In this document: one piece after another, positions 47,988-60,300 of the stretch | How positions within the stretch are numbered: the first letter of the stretch is position 1 | Layout of the letters: every line of letters begins with the position of its first letter | Source: Magicicada septendecula | Lineage: Eukaryota > Arthropoda > Insecta > Hemiptera > Cicadidae | Direction: 5' to 3' | DNA length: 64,000 bases | Assembly (NCBI GenBank): GCA_034769895.1 | Contig: CM068370.1 | Location: forward strand, 46,180,344-46,244,343 | Program-made: the position numbers and the translations under genes | Notes under the pieces: model-generated | What the model was told of the DNA's origin: nothing | What the model saw: only the letters and a program-made list of their open reading frames with translations | The model's database searches: none

Positions 47988-50696
47988 ATGTCTGAGGAAG
48001 GCCTCAAGGTGCTGACCAGAAAGAGAGGCGGATTAAAGTCCGCGATAGTGCGGATACAATCCGCGGTAAATTCATTTGACATTAATTTAACCACAAAACA
48101 TTTTTTGACTGTGAGATTAGAAAGTCTTAAGAGCTTAGCCTCGAAGTACGACGAAGTACAGTCTGAGATAGAGCTTATAAGTAAAGACGTGAGCACTGCT
48201 CAGGCAGACCGAGTCGAGGTTGAGGAAATGATATACTCAACTGAGGCAAATATTTTACAACTTGTTGACACTGTTAATACTCAGACTGTGCCTCCTGTAC
48301 TATCGACGCCTGTGCATTTAAAACCGATAAGTTTGCCCTGCTTCTCAGGCAACATACTTGAGTGGCAACATTTCTATTCAATTTTTAATGATCTGGTGCA
48401 TTCAAGATCAGATTTAACACCAGTACAGAAACTGCATTACTTGCATTCATCAGTGAAGTGTGAACCATTAGACTTAATTAAATCATTACCAATTTGTCAA
48501 GAGAATTATGTAATAGCGTTGAACTTGCTGTCCGATAGGTACAACAATCCATTTATATTAGCAAAATATTATGTACAGAACCTACTTCAGGTTAAGTCCA
48601 CAATAAAGGACTCAGTCCAAAGCTTGGCTGAGTTTACGAATACTATAACGTCTTCTGTTAATTCGCTGGCGGCAATGAAGCTGTCTGTAAACCTATTTAT
48701 TACTATACAATTGCTTTCCACTAAACTTGACCCTATCACTCTAAAACGTTGGAAGGAGTCTATAGACCCTGACAAATTGCCTAGTTTTCAAGACTTTACT
48801 CATTTTTTGAATTTGCGCCGACAGCTTTTAGAAAATACTATGCCAATTGAACCCGGACAGCAATTCAATAAACCTAGTGTAAAACCAAACAATAAGTTTG
48901 AGAAATGTAGTTTAAGAAATACTGCTGGCAGCAGTACCTTTAAGAGTTATCATGCTACGGCAAGGCATTATTCATGTGTGTGCTGTAAATCTGATCACCC
49001 GCTTTACATGTGTAATAATTTTCGCATATTAAGTGCCGCTGAGCGGGGGCAATTGGTGGCAAACCATAAATGTTGTATTAACTGCCTTAGAGCAGGTCAT
49101 TTGATAACAAATTGTAAAAGTAAACAGGTTTGTAAAATTTGTTCAAAGGGTCACCACACCTTGCTGCACGCTAATTACGTGCCGAAATCAGCAGCTGCCA
49201 GCAGTAACTACTGCTCATTTAAATTACAGTGTAAAAACAATGTACTTTTATCCACTGCAGTTGTATATGTCATTGATCAGGCTGGCAATAGGCATAAGGC
49301 GCGCGCACTTCTTGACGCCGGGTCTCAGATCAATTTTTGTACGAAATCATTTGCGAAAGGATTGCACCTCAAACTAACCCGATCTAATATTCCGATTACA
49401 GGAATAAGCAACACAGCGTGTTGCGCTACTGACATTGTTTCTATGCGTATTATGTCTCGCTATCAGAGACATAGTTTCGAGGCCAAATTTGCCGTCTTAT
49501 CTAACTTAACTCATAATCTGCCTTCAATATCGTTTGACATCAACCGGTTCCACATTCCAAATAAAATTTTTCTCGCCGACCCAGATTTTAATATATCTTC
49601 ACAGATCGACATACTATTGGGGGCTCAATTTTATCTAGATTTAATATTAGCTAATAAGTACACACGCGGACCCAACTTCCCTATCATTCAGGAGACAAAA
49701 CTGGGTTACATTTTGGCCGGCAATCTGCCCAAGCATTGCCACACCCAGGGTCCTGCTGTTTCGTTCTTGGCAAGGAACAATGACAGCCAAATCCTGCAAT
49801 CTCTTGAGAGATTTTGGGAGGCAGAAACGATCCCCGGCGATACCCCTAATGGCGAGTCGGCTTGTGAAGAGCATTTTATGTGCTACACTCAGCGCAACCA
49901 CGAGGGTAGATTTATAGTGTCGCTCCCATTCAAGTCTGATAATCCTCACTTAGGGGAATCCTACACAAGTGCCGAATCAAGGTTTTTAAACTTGGAGCGT
50001 CGATTCAGGCGCGATCCCAAGCTCGCTCGGGACTACGCAGACTTTATCAGGGAATACATGAAGCTTGGGCACATGACACCCATTGATCATGGCGCTATCA
50101 ATTTAGGATCGTCAAATATTTATTACTTGCCTCACCATGCCGTGTTTAAACATTCTAGCTTGACCACAAAATTGCGCGTTGTCTTTGATGGTTCCTCCAA
50201 GACTACAAATGGCCTTTCGTTAAATGACCTATTATTGGTAGGCCCCAATGTTCAGCAAGATCTCTTCTCTATTCTGTTGCGGTTTCGCACACATAAGTAT
50301 GTCCTGATTGCTGACATCGAAAAAATGTATCGTCAGATTCACGTTGCTGAAGAGGACTGTCACTATCAGCGTATTTTGTGGCGTGACTCTCCCCTCGAAC
50401 CACTTAAGCATTTCGCGCTGCGAACAGTAACTTACGGCACGGCTAGCGCCTCCTTTTTGGCCACACGGTGCCTTTTACAAATTGCTAGAGACAATCAAAC
50501 TTCCTTTCCCCAAGCGGCTTTAGCCATCACTAACGATTTTTATGTAGACGATCTACTTACCGGTTCTGACACTATCCCCGATCTGACTAATCTGAAATCC
50601 GACCTAGGTGCGTTACTTGCTCAATATGGTTTCACGTTGCACAAATGGGCATCAAATGAACCCACAGCGGTCGCAAGTCATCACAACCTTTCATGA
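47988..50696 (+). pseudogene. BEL gag-protease-RT, ended by a TGA inside pol
   Basis: The first in-frame ATG is at 47988 (MSEEGLKVLTRKRGG). Gag is helical with PCFSGNILEWQHFYSIFNDL, then three cysteine knuckles at about 48976-49165 (CVCCKSDHPLYMC, CINCLRAGHLITNC, CKICSKGHH). The protease site is DAGS (49315-49326), with Ala for the usual Ser/Thr. RT follows: LRVVFDGSSKTTNGLSLND, LIADIEKMYRQI, LRTVTYGTASASF and YVDD (50541-50552). A TGA at 50694-50696 stops the frame, which continues at once in the same register. BEL elements normally have one uninterrupted frame, so this is a point lesion; readthrough is possible but unsupported. Confidence 0.9.
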
Positions 50697-52394
50697 CCCC
50701 TAAATAAACAGGACAATGTGCGTACCCTGGGCATTCTTTGGAACAACACTGCTGATTCATTTTTGTTTGATGTCAACCTATCTCCGGTTCTTCATAGCAT
50801 ATCCAAGAGGCAAATTCTTTCAATAATCGCCGGAATATATGATCCACTGGGTTTAATCGGACCAGTTGTCTTTTTGTATAAACACTTCATGCAGCGACTC
50901 TGGCTTTGTAAGCTTAGTTGGGATGAACCGCTTTCCGGTCAGTCACTGTCGGATTGGCATTCTTTGTGTAACAAATTAAGTCTGATTGGTAAAATAGTGG
51001 TCCCGCGATCTATTCGTTGCAACCATCAGGCGGTTACAGTTCAGTTGCATGGTTTTTCGGATGCCTCCGAGAGAGGGTTCGGCTGTTGTGTGTATATCCG
51101 AGTCATTTATCAAGATGCTACTGCTTCCTGTCGTCTTTTGTGTTCAAAATCTCGCGTGGCTCCCTTGCGCCAAGTGTCATTACCTCGTATCGAGCTCTGC
51201 GCTTGTTTGTTATTATCGCGACTTGTGTCTAAAATTATTCCTGCTCTTCATTCATTCATTGAGGATGTACATTTGTATTCCGATTCTATGGTGGCTCTTT
51301 ACTGGATTCATGCGCAGTCTTCGCGTTGGAAAACATACGTCGCTAATAGGGTTGCTGAAATTCAGCGTCGCACGCAAACTTGTACCTGGCATCACATTGA
51401 TTCGCGACGCAATCCTGCTGATATTATTTCTAGGGGGTGTCTCCCGGACATTTTGCGCGATTGCTCACTTTGGTGGCACGGTCCTGGCTGTCTGTCTCAA
51501 TCGTCAGAGTCTAATCCTATCCCATCTTTCGTACCGGCCACTCCATCATCTTCGGAAGTCATCGCGGAAGAGAAAACTACACCTAAGCGTTCGCTAATGT
51601 CTACCCTGGCTGTTGACTTATCGTTGGACTTTTCCTCGTTACACCAGCTGACACGTGTATACGCTTACTGTTTTCGTTTCATCAGAAATATTAGGCACTC
51701 ATCTGCAGACAGGCTTTCGGGCGATCTGACCCCTGCGGAAATTCATCAGTCTCTTAATTTCTTTATAAGGCAATCTCAATCGACCCACTTCCCAGGTGAA
51801 ATTAGTTGTCTTCGGAACGGATCTTCTGTTTCCATCAGAAGCAAGTTAGCCTCTCTCGACCCGTTTCTTGACGACACTGGAGTGATACGCGTGGGCGGAC
51901 GATTGCAGCATTCCCAGTTATCTTACGACTCGAAACATCCTATCGTACTACCCCCATCGGCGCATGTCACACGCCTTATCATCGAACGCGAACACATTCG
52001 TTTGCTTCATGCTGGTGCGCAGCTCGTGCATCATTCACTGCGTCAACGTTGGTGGATTGTTAATGCCCGGCTAGTCATCCGTTCCATTATTCGTAAGTGT
52101 CTCAAGTGCATCAGGTTTAGCGCCACACAGCAGGTTCAGAGGCTTGGCATCTTGCCATCCCCTAGAGTCACTCCTTCAAGGCCGTTTCTATTTTGCGCGG
52201 TTGATTATGGTGGTCCCTTCATGATTCGTCATGGCGGGCAGAAGTCTAGAACTCTTACTAAGGCGTACGTGTCTCTGTTTGTTTGCTTAGCAACTAGGGC
52301 TATTCACCTGGAATTGGTGTCCGACCTTATTGCCAGCGCGAGACGAGATGTGACACTATGGTTACAGCACAATGCGGCTTTATTCCGCCATTGA
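50697..52394 (+). pseudogene. BEL pol continued: RT connection, RNase H, partial integrase
   Basis: In frame with the preceding part. VRTLGILWNNTADSF and IYDPLGLIGPV belong to the BEL RT/RNase H junction. RNase H acidic residues appear in LHGFSDASERGFG, LPRIELCACLL and LYSDSMVALYWI. The integrase zinc domain is seen as HIRLLHAGAQLVHHSLRQ to CLKCIRF. The first catalytic Asp is in AVDYGGPF (about 52200). After LATRAIHLELVSDL (about 52330) homology ends abruptly: the remaining 21 residues are unrelated and a stop follows at 52392-52394. The second Asp, the Glu and the C-terminal domain are deleted. Confidence 0.9.
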
Positions 52395-53473
52395 CTTATT
52401 ATTTATTACGACCATTTGGTCAACATGATTGTGATGGATTGTCACAATATTTTTGTCAATTTTGCGTCATGGCACGCTTCTAAGTATCACAGTTCTGGTG
52501 ATATCTTAATATTTGTATTGTATGTTAATTTTTGTGGCATACTATGTCACACTTTCATTGATCTCATGGGGTGTACTGCATGTCTTTGGGTGGTCTTATT
52601 TATTAATGTTATTACATAATATTCGCATGTTTGCTGTCAAGTAACCATGCATTCATTTCTTTATATTGTTGCTGATAAATATGTACTATTTTGTGAATGT
52701 CTTAAATTGTTAAATTGTTTCTGTAATTTCAGTATTGTATTGTTGGCTGACATTACAATTATTTATCTTGTAATTATGCAAATTATTATTGTTGTATTCA
52801 CATAAATTGTGTCGATGTAAACTATTGTAAGCGTCTACCGTGTGTAACTGCCTTGTCTAATTTATTTATATTGTACTTATATTTTATTCACTTTTGTAAG
52901 TAAGCATGCACAATTCTTTATTTAAATTATGACATACACGTCATATCTGGGCTACATTCAGCATCTAGCTTGCTCACACGTTGGCATACATTGTAAATTC
53001 CTGAAACTTCAGGAATAGCGTATTTAGTTCGATACATGTCGCCCTCCTGAATATACAATGAAACATGCAACTGTAACATGTTCAACAACAATTTTATTCA
53101 TGTAAATGAACTTCTGTACAGGTCTACGGACCTTAGCTAGCATTAAGCTAACTCTATGACTTGCATATTATGTATTTTTTGTTCATGTTTTGTAATGTTA
53201 CGTACTGCGCACTTGTGTCAGTAATATTGGCTAACCAGACTTAGTGGTACATGAAACAGCTGTTTACCAAACCTTGGCCTACAGTCGCCTATCTGCATGC
53301 TTATCTCAAATTAGCGGCCGATTGCCGTTATCTAATCTCAACTCAAGGTTCAACTCAGCCTTGAAGCTGATTCTAATTATTAAAACTCCACTATTTCAAA
53401 TTGAATTGTAAATGTATTATAATTTATTAAAGAATGTATTAAAAAATCTTTTTGATTTTTGACGGGCAGCTTA
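52395..53473 (+). other. BEL 3' region, non-coding
   Basis: No frame or domain. It may include remnants of the deleted integrase end, but I see none. The bases before the 3' LTR (GACGGGCAGCTTA) are a weak purine tract. Confidence 0.6.
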
Positions 53474-53995
53474 TGGACGGTAGCGCGATGATTTTATTTT
53501 ACTAGGTTGGCTAATCTGATTTATATCTCATCAATGTTCGCGTAATCGTACTTTGACCAGTGCGCATTCAGTAATCTCGGCGTTCGGTTCGCCGGACCTT
53601 TCCGTCAAGTTAGTGTCGACATTAGATGTAGGCCTTAGGCCTTACTATTTTCTATCATGGCCAACTAGCGCCACAACTTCATTCTTAACTAAATTTATTA
53701 ATTATTGATTCAATATGCAGCATTAGCCAGCCTTCTTTCAATTTATTACAGCTGTAATGTGATCATTCAAATTATTAAAACTATTCGTATACAGTCCACT
53801 TCTCTTATTCCTTAATGTAATTTAATACATCCTACACAGCATCTTCAATCATAATGGAAGACCAGCAGACAAATATTTAATGCAAGATACATAATGTTCG
53901 CCCGCTCGGGCTGAACAAATTAACTCTTCCGGTCCGCACTTGCGGGACGTTACTTTTCTTAAACTGTTTCAGCCCACTTGGGCCGGGAACAGCCA
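53474..53995 (+). repeat. BEL 3' LTR
   Basis: Partner of 47188-47709; followed by ATGGT. Confidence 0.93.
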
Positions 53996-54000
53996 ATGGT

Positions 54001-55160
54001 ATACAAAGTTTCTATTATCCTTTTCAAGGTTGATGACCAAAACAAAAAGTACTACTTATAATTCATCATTGTAGCAGTTACACAGCAGTATACTAAACAT
54101 CTCTTGGTTAATACCTGTACTCTGGTCAGGTAGCACACAATGAATCATTCAAAACAAGTACAATTCAGTGTCAATGTCTAGTGTTTATGTGTCACTGCTA
54201 CCCATAGTGAATCATTTGTATTGTACATAACAAATAGTATTCTGACTGTACACGTTTTTCATCTGACAAGAATTTTATACTTAGGCAAACTCATTTAATG
54301 GTGTAACCTTCTGTAATATGTGCCAAACAAGTATTCATAAAATTAATATATTTGTGTCAAATTGTGTTTTATTTATTTCCAACAAAATCTGTTTTGTGGA
54401 CATAACTTTATGTCCAATACAATTATTATGTTATTTCTTTTTAGTATCCCTTATAGATTTGTGTGATTAAAACTTTTAATACTAAAACTTTTTTTCAGCT
54501 GATAACCATGCTTTGTTGAGATTATTAACGAAAAGTTTTGCTCATTCAGTGATGTGGCATCTTCAGTGATAAAGTTGAGTCTCATCGTGGTAAAACTACT
54601 GAAGACTTCATAGAATTGGAAAATTAATGAAAATAATATTCTTACAACCAGTGACAAGAATTATGAAATTAAAACAGTGGAATGAATTACTGAATACCAG
54701 ATACTCTCAATTGCTAAAACAAACACACTTATATTACAACAGTTCTCTTTATATAATTATCCAGGACACATTGTATAGCCTACAAACAGTAATAAAAAAA
54801 TCACAATAGTTTACAACGCAAATAAACAATTGATCATTTGTCACTTTCATTAAAAACTGCTGTCTAATATCATCCTATATGAATGCACAACCTATTACAC
54901 CAACTTTCTAAAACTCAGCTGGTTCCAGATGAATGCCAAGAGTGTGGCAATAGAATATTCTGCAGTGCTGCTGATTAACAGTATGTGATCAGCATCACAT
55001 AGAGTACTACACATATAAGCTATCTAATTGACTTGGTATTTCAATATTAGTAAAATGTGCTTGTTAACCAAATAGTGTGTTGTCACTCCTGGAAATCCCA
55101 TTTCACTAAGAGCATTTTAGAAGTCTGGGTTATCTTTTATGTTTCACTCCACAAACATGT
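54001..55160. other. AT-rich, no gene seen
   Basis: No supported feature on either strand. Confidence 0.5.
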
Positions 55161-55161
55161 C

Positions 55162-55870
55162 TTTAGTTCAGCATTTCTTAACCTATTGGGCATGAGCCAC
55201 TGCTGGGTCCCGAGAGGGCATTTGGAGGGTTGCAAAGTCAGGTTCGGAAATTTATTTACTGTGTCTTAAAAAGCTACTACATGTAAATAACTAAGATATA
55301 TCATTTTAACAATTTAAATTCAACCTGTTTTGTACATAGTCTAAACTGTACATTTTTGTTATTCATGCTCTACCATTGCTTTTTACCAGCTCTGATGTTT
55401 AACTCTCTATAACCAGATTGAAAGTTGCTTCCCAGAGGGATACAGTGAATTCAATTGGATTCAAGACCCATTCTTGTATTTTGAAAGTTCTAACATGTTC
55501 CCAGTAAAACTAAATGAGCAATTGTGTGATATCATCTGTGATGCTGGGATTAAAACTAAATTTTTAGTAAATTATTTTGTATAGTTAGTGATAACATGAG
55601 ACATGTCATGGACAACAAAATCCATAAACTTTTAGATTCTGACTTAACAAAGTTCTGGATATCTTTAAGAGATGAATATCCTGAACTTTCGGAGTTGCTC
55701 ATCCCATTCCCCACCTCATTCTTGAGTGAAATGGGATTTTCATCTCAAGTGAAAAGCAAGCACAGAAATAGGCTTGACGCACACTCAGATTTATGACTTA
55801 ATTTAACCACTCTTGAATCCAACATACCCCAGCTTTTGCAGAAAAAGCAGCCCCAACTGTCACATTAGTA
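55162..55870 (+). pseudogene. hAT (Charlie-like) transposase C-terminus in a short deletion derivative
   Basis: A hAT-like end (CAGCATTTCTTAACCTATTGGG) lies at about 55162. Coding homology starts near 55416 with QIESCFPEGYSEFNWIQDPF and continues to KTKFLVNYF at about 55578. A short interruption with stops follows, and then LTKFWISLRDEYPELSEL, PFPTSFLSEMGFSS and KHRNRLDAHSDL, the hAT dimerisation domain that also survives in ZBED/SCAND3-like host genes. A TGA at 55795-55797 stops it one residue before LNLTTLESNIPQLLQKKQ, which ends in a normal stop near 55866. Most of the catalytic domain was never in this copy. The protein is dead. Confidence 0.85.
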
Positions 55871-56104
55871 ACTAATGATTAGTTAGGCAAGTAAAAACTC
55901 TTTTGTTTTCAACTTCAGCATGTGTTTATTAGAGCAAATTAGTCTTTTGAATTACATATTTGCTTTTTGCTTTTCTATAATTAAGTGTATATATAATTTG
56001 TTTAAGCATAAAAGAAGGCTTAAAGTTCTCAGTGTTACCAAAAATATGATTATAAAGTGGGTGCACACCCCTACAAGTAGTTCTGCCATGCACACCCCTA
56101 CAAG

Positions 56105-57205
56105 TCTAATTAATTTTAAAAATCTAAAAGGTTAAGTTAGATAATTAAACGTAGACAGAACCTCCCAAAATCGTCTCTGTACCATAATTATGTGCGATAA
56201 ATGGAAACTAATTTCTGTACTTCCAATAAGTACACCCTTTTAATAAAATATTTGCCAATAAACCCCAATAAAATATGCATCAATAACGAAGCCTACTATC
56301 TAAGTTAGATAATTAAACGTAGACACAACCTCCCAAAATCGTCTCTGTACCGTAATTATGTGCGATAAATGGAAACTAATTTCTGTACTTCCAATAAATA
56401 CACCCTTTTAATAAAATATGTACCAATAAACTCCAATAAAATATGTACGAATAACGTAGCCTACTAGGTTATACGTTCTAAATTGGAAGTACCGATAGGT
56501 TTTAATTCGAATACATACAGCCTTTTATCCATACAATAAATACAGCCTTTGAATGTACACTAACAAAGGAAATTTTTGTTAAATCTAATTAATTTTAAAA
56601 ATCTAAAAGGTTAAGTTACATTGTTAAACGTAGACACAACCTCCAAAAATCGTCTGTGTACCGTAATTATGTGCGATAAATGGAAACTAATTTCTGTACT
56701 TCCAATAAATACACCTTTTTAATAAAATATGTCCCAATAAAATATGCAAATAGGTTATAGGTCTACGTTCTAAATTGGAACTAGGTTTTAATTCCGGTAC
56801 TTCGAATAAATACAGCCTTTAATGTTATGTACAGCAGCCTTGTATCCATACAATAATTTAATGTACACTAACAAAGGAAATTTTTGTTAAATCTAATTAA
56901 TTTTAAAAATCTAAAAGGTTAAGTTGCATTGTTAAACGTAGACACAACCTCCAAAAATCGTCTGTGTACCGTAATTATGTGCGATAAATGGAAAATAATT
57001 TCTGTACTTCCAGTAAATACACCCTTTTATTGTACACTAACAAAGTAAATTTTATTTAAGTTACATTGTCGTACATAACCTCCATAACCTGGCATTAGTT
57101 ACTTGTGAAGAAAACAGTTCTAGTACACATCGAACACGGAAAAAAAATACAAACGTGGAGACGGAAGTTGTCTTTGGCCGCAGGCTATAGTGAAAGACCC
57201 GTTTA
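56105..57205 (-). repeat. Family-E repeat, inverted, with head
   Basis: From right to left the minus strand reads head (about 57200-57060), then units with GTGCGATAAATGG anchors near 56979, 56671, 56361 and 56192. Spacings are about 308, 310 and 169 bp, the same alternation as at 36340-37260. Confidence 0.87.
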
Positions 57206-57334
57206 TTGTGTGTATTAGTGTGAATGTAGTGTGTTTGCCTCACACTGGTCGTTACATAAATCGACGTCACTACTGGAGTCCGTAGCGTTGTCAATGTTAC
57301 CCGTACAACCTACCTGTTAATTCATAGGGATTAC

Positions 57335-57352
57335 GATTCCCGGGTGGCGCCA
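57335..57352 (-). other. Primer-binding-site-like sequence at an LTR edge
   Basis: Minus strand AACAATT then TGGCGCCACCCGGGAATC. The first seven bases are of tRNA-Lys type and the remainder differs. It suggests an LTR to the right (57353 onward) of a minus-strand element whose interior has been replaced by family-E DNA. Confidence 0.45.
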
Positions 57353-60300
57353 AATTGTTCTGTTAATACAATTAAAATAGTTAATTTCTAAGATAATACG
57401 TGGTATTAGCATGGACGGCTGTGGCGTTCGAATTGTTCCCGCTGCTATACAGGTTGTCGACTCGTCCACTCGTGATGAGCGCTAGTTGGCTGTTGCTTAA
57501 AACTCGCTAACACACATATATTCTACAAAAATCCTATGAAATAACAAGATAGTAATATTCGGTACTGTGTTTTTAATACAAATTTGGTCATCAATAAATA
57601 TGACAAATGAATTATAAATAATTTTATAACATTCGGCTCCGGCTTAGAGCTTGAAACACAAAATATCTCAGAGTTGGCAAAATTGATTTCAAATCATTAT
57701 CGTTGCCGAGACGGCATCAAGTCACTTTTAATAAATTACTACGTTTAAAATCTGGAGTTCTTTTGATCATGAAATAAGACATAAACGTTGGTTACATTAA
57801 AAAAGTACACTACCATTCCTTATACGTACTTAGAAATTATAATGTGTTTTTACAATTTGTTCGGTAGTGTCGTATTTCTGTTACAAAAATTGTGCTCTCA
57901 AATAAGGTTATATTTTGATTAATGAAATGTTTTTTAAGTAAGTAAATTATGCCTTTACCTTTGAAAGAAAATACTACTTTTTAAATAGTGAGAAATTTTA
58001 TCATTTGGAAAATATTTTAAGTGATTTGGGGTTTTGGGATTAAGGAATTTATTCGGTACTTATCAGTTCATATCATGTTGAAATGTCGTCATCAGGATAG
58101 TCATATATTCTTCAAATTTGGGCTGGTTTTAAACTTCTAACATCTTTTCAATCTGGTCTTGGGTTTTTCTCTAATTAATTTATTTAATTTGGTTCCTGGA
58201 CATCGTGAATTCTTTATAGATCGACGTCTATTTGTCTTTGGTTGTCTTGGTTCACTGATTCGACTTTTTGTAACTGTTTAAATTAAAATTTCAATCGTTC
58301 CAATTTTGCGTGCCGCTTACCCACGCGTCATTTTTCAGAGTCTATATAATTTAATGGAAAATAAGCCCTCAACGTCTCGTTGTCATAGTAACCATAATTC
58401 TGTGATTGGTTAATTACTCCTTTAAAGACATTGTTAAAATATTTGAATTTGTATTCAAATTTATTAAGTATTTTCCTAATGGTTTTATTCCTTTATAATT
58501 CCTTTGGGATAATAAATGAAATCACTATTATCTTTCTTTCCTTTCAAAGTTTACAACGATACCTCATAAGGTCATATTTTGTTATACATTAACTATAGTC
58601 TAATTTTTTGACATTTAATAAATAACATATCTTTCTTATATTAAACTATTACCATAACATTTCTGTTTTAAAATAACTGATATGTAATTACTGGCCATTC
58701 ACTGGTCTTAGATTAGTAAGATTTCTTGTGAAATTGATACAATTTACATTTGAATGTCTTTGGCAGTTAAATGTTTTCATAGTCAAGATTAGCCATGATT
58801 GTTTTTTGGTGTATTTCTTTTTAAATTACATTTTAAATTCAGCCTGATAGGCTTCACTTATTTGTTTGTGTTTTAACTACTATTCAACATACATTTTCAT
58901 TACTCTTCTTTTAAAATATAATAATTAGGTTTATGGACTGTAGGTTCCTTTCAGCCATATTCCTCCTTTAACATTGAACCAACTATTCTTTACAAGTCAT
59001 GAGTTATTATTAGTTCTAACATTGATTTCTTTCTTTTGTTACAAACTAAAGTGATAAACATTGTCACTTTTCATAAAATTATGAAGGTTAATTCCCCTTT
59101 CAACCTGGGGTGTTGTATTCTTTGCAATCTTAATTTTAATAACAAAACTTTAATTCTATTCTACCATACCATGTTAACACAAGTTATTTGTCTGGGCTTT
59201 CTCCCTAAATAACATCACAAGCTTCCTTTATATTAATTTGGAATACTATTTCTAATTATTTCTAGATATATTAATGTTTACCATGTCACTCCAATCATTG
59301 GTTGTTCATCAATGTTTTATAAAGTGTCTCCTTACTTATCATTATATTTTTAATGTTTCACATACACTTTCACTATTTTTTAGGGTATTTACACTTCACT
59401 AAAGCACTTCACTTTGGTTCACTGTTTTGTATTTAGTGTTATTTAATGGGTAATCCCTATACTTTCTCCTACCATTTCTCACTATTTCGTTTTAGTATGA
59501 TATTTACTATTAACAATATTAGGTTAGTTGTGTTTTGTTAAATCTAACCTTTCTGACTGTGTTAGTGTACTTTTTCTATATTACATTGCTTTACAATTGT
59601 ATTGTCTTTAAAATGGGTACATAGGTTAAATTAATGATGAAACCCCCCTTTGTATTTCCTAAGTTTTTTTTTGTAATTTTTTTTTGAATTTTTTTTATTT
59701 TATTTGATTTATTTTTTTATTAAGTTTTTTTTGTAAAGGGGAGAGACATCATATTTAGAACTAGGTGGAAAACCTAGAGGAAGCAAAAGTGTACAAGGCC
59801 CAATTACAATTACAGACATGTCCCCCCAGGTGAATGACAGGACTTGCAAATGAAAAAGTCTTTCAACCAACAAGCGTATGCTTTATTAAGCCTGCAAAAT
59901 GTTACATGAAATGACAAGTTCTCGATTGTATAAGCACACAATTAATGGCAGGATTATATATATATGTATATCAATTAATATTCATAATGTCAGAAAATGT
60001 AAGTGAATCTGATATTAACATAATTGCAAAATTCCTGCCTGATTATGTATGAGTCAATGGTAGCAATAATCTCATTCATAAAAGCAATTCACTAATCCAT
60101 AAGTGTTGTATAGTTTCAAATAGGCTAGCCTTTTTGTCTTAGTAAGCACATTTATGGTTTTTTCCTTTTAAATTCATTACATATTCCCCCCAGCAAAATA
60201 TAGTAAAATTACACACACAAACACATACACAACATGAATAACACAACACCCCTCATATCCGTACTAAATTCCTCATAAACCCATTCCAACTACCGTAACT

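Larger units (their letters stand above)
47188..53995 (+). mobile_element. BEL/Pao retrotransposon with integrase deletion
   Basis: Two 522-bp LTRs (47188-47709 and 53474-53995) start TGGACGG and end AACAGCCA. They are flanked by the 5-bp duplication ATGGT (47183-47187 and 53996-54000), as expected for BEL/Pao. I count about four differences between the LTRs. One long gag-pol frame carries a single TGA, and the integrase core is cut short. The element is young but non-autonomous. Confidence 0.94.

Noticed and set aside
50694..50696. Programmed readthrough of the BEL TGA
   Set aside because: BEL elements normally have one uninterrupted frame and the same copy has lost its integrase, so a point mutation is simpler.
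51017..51597. 182- and 71-residue alternative frames within BEL pol
   Set aside because: Hydrophobic shadow frames of the RNase H region with no independent support.
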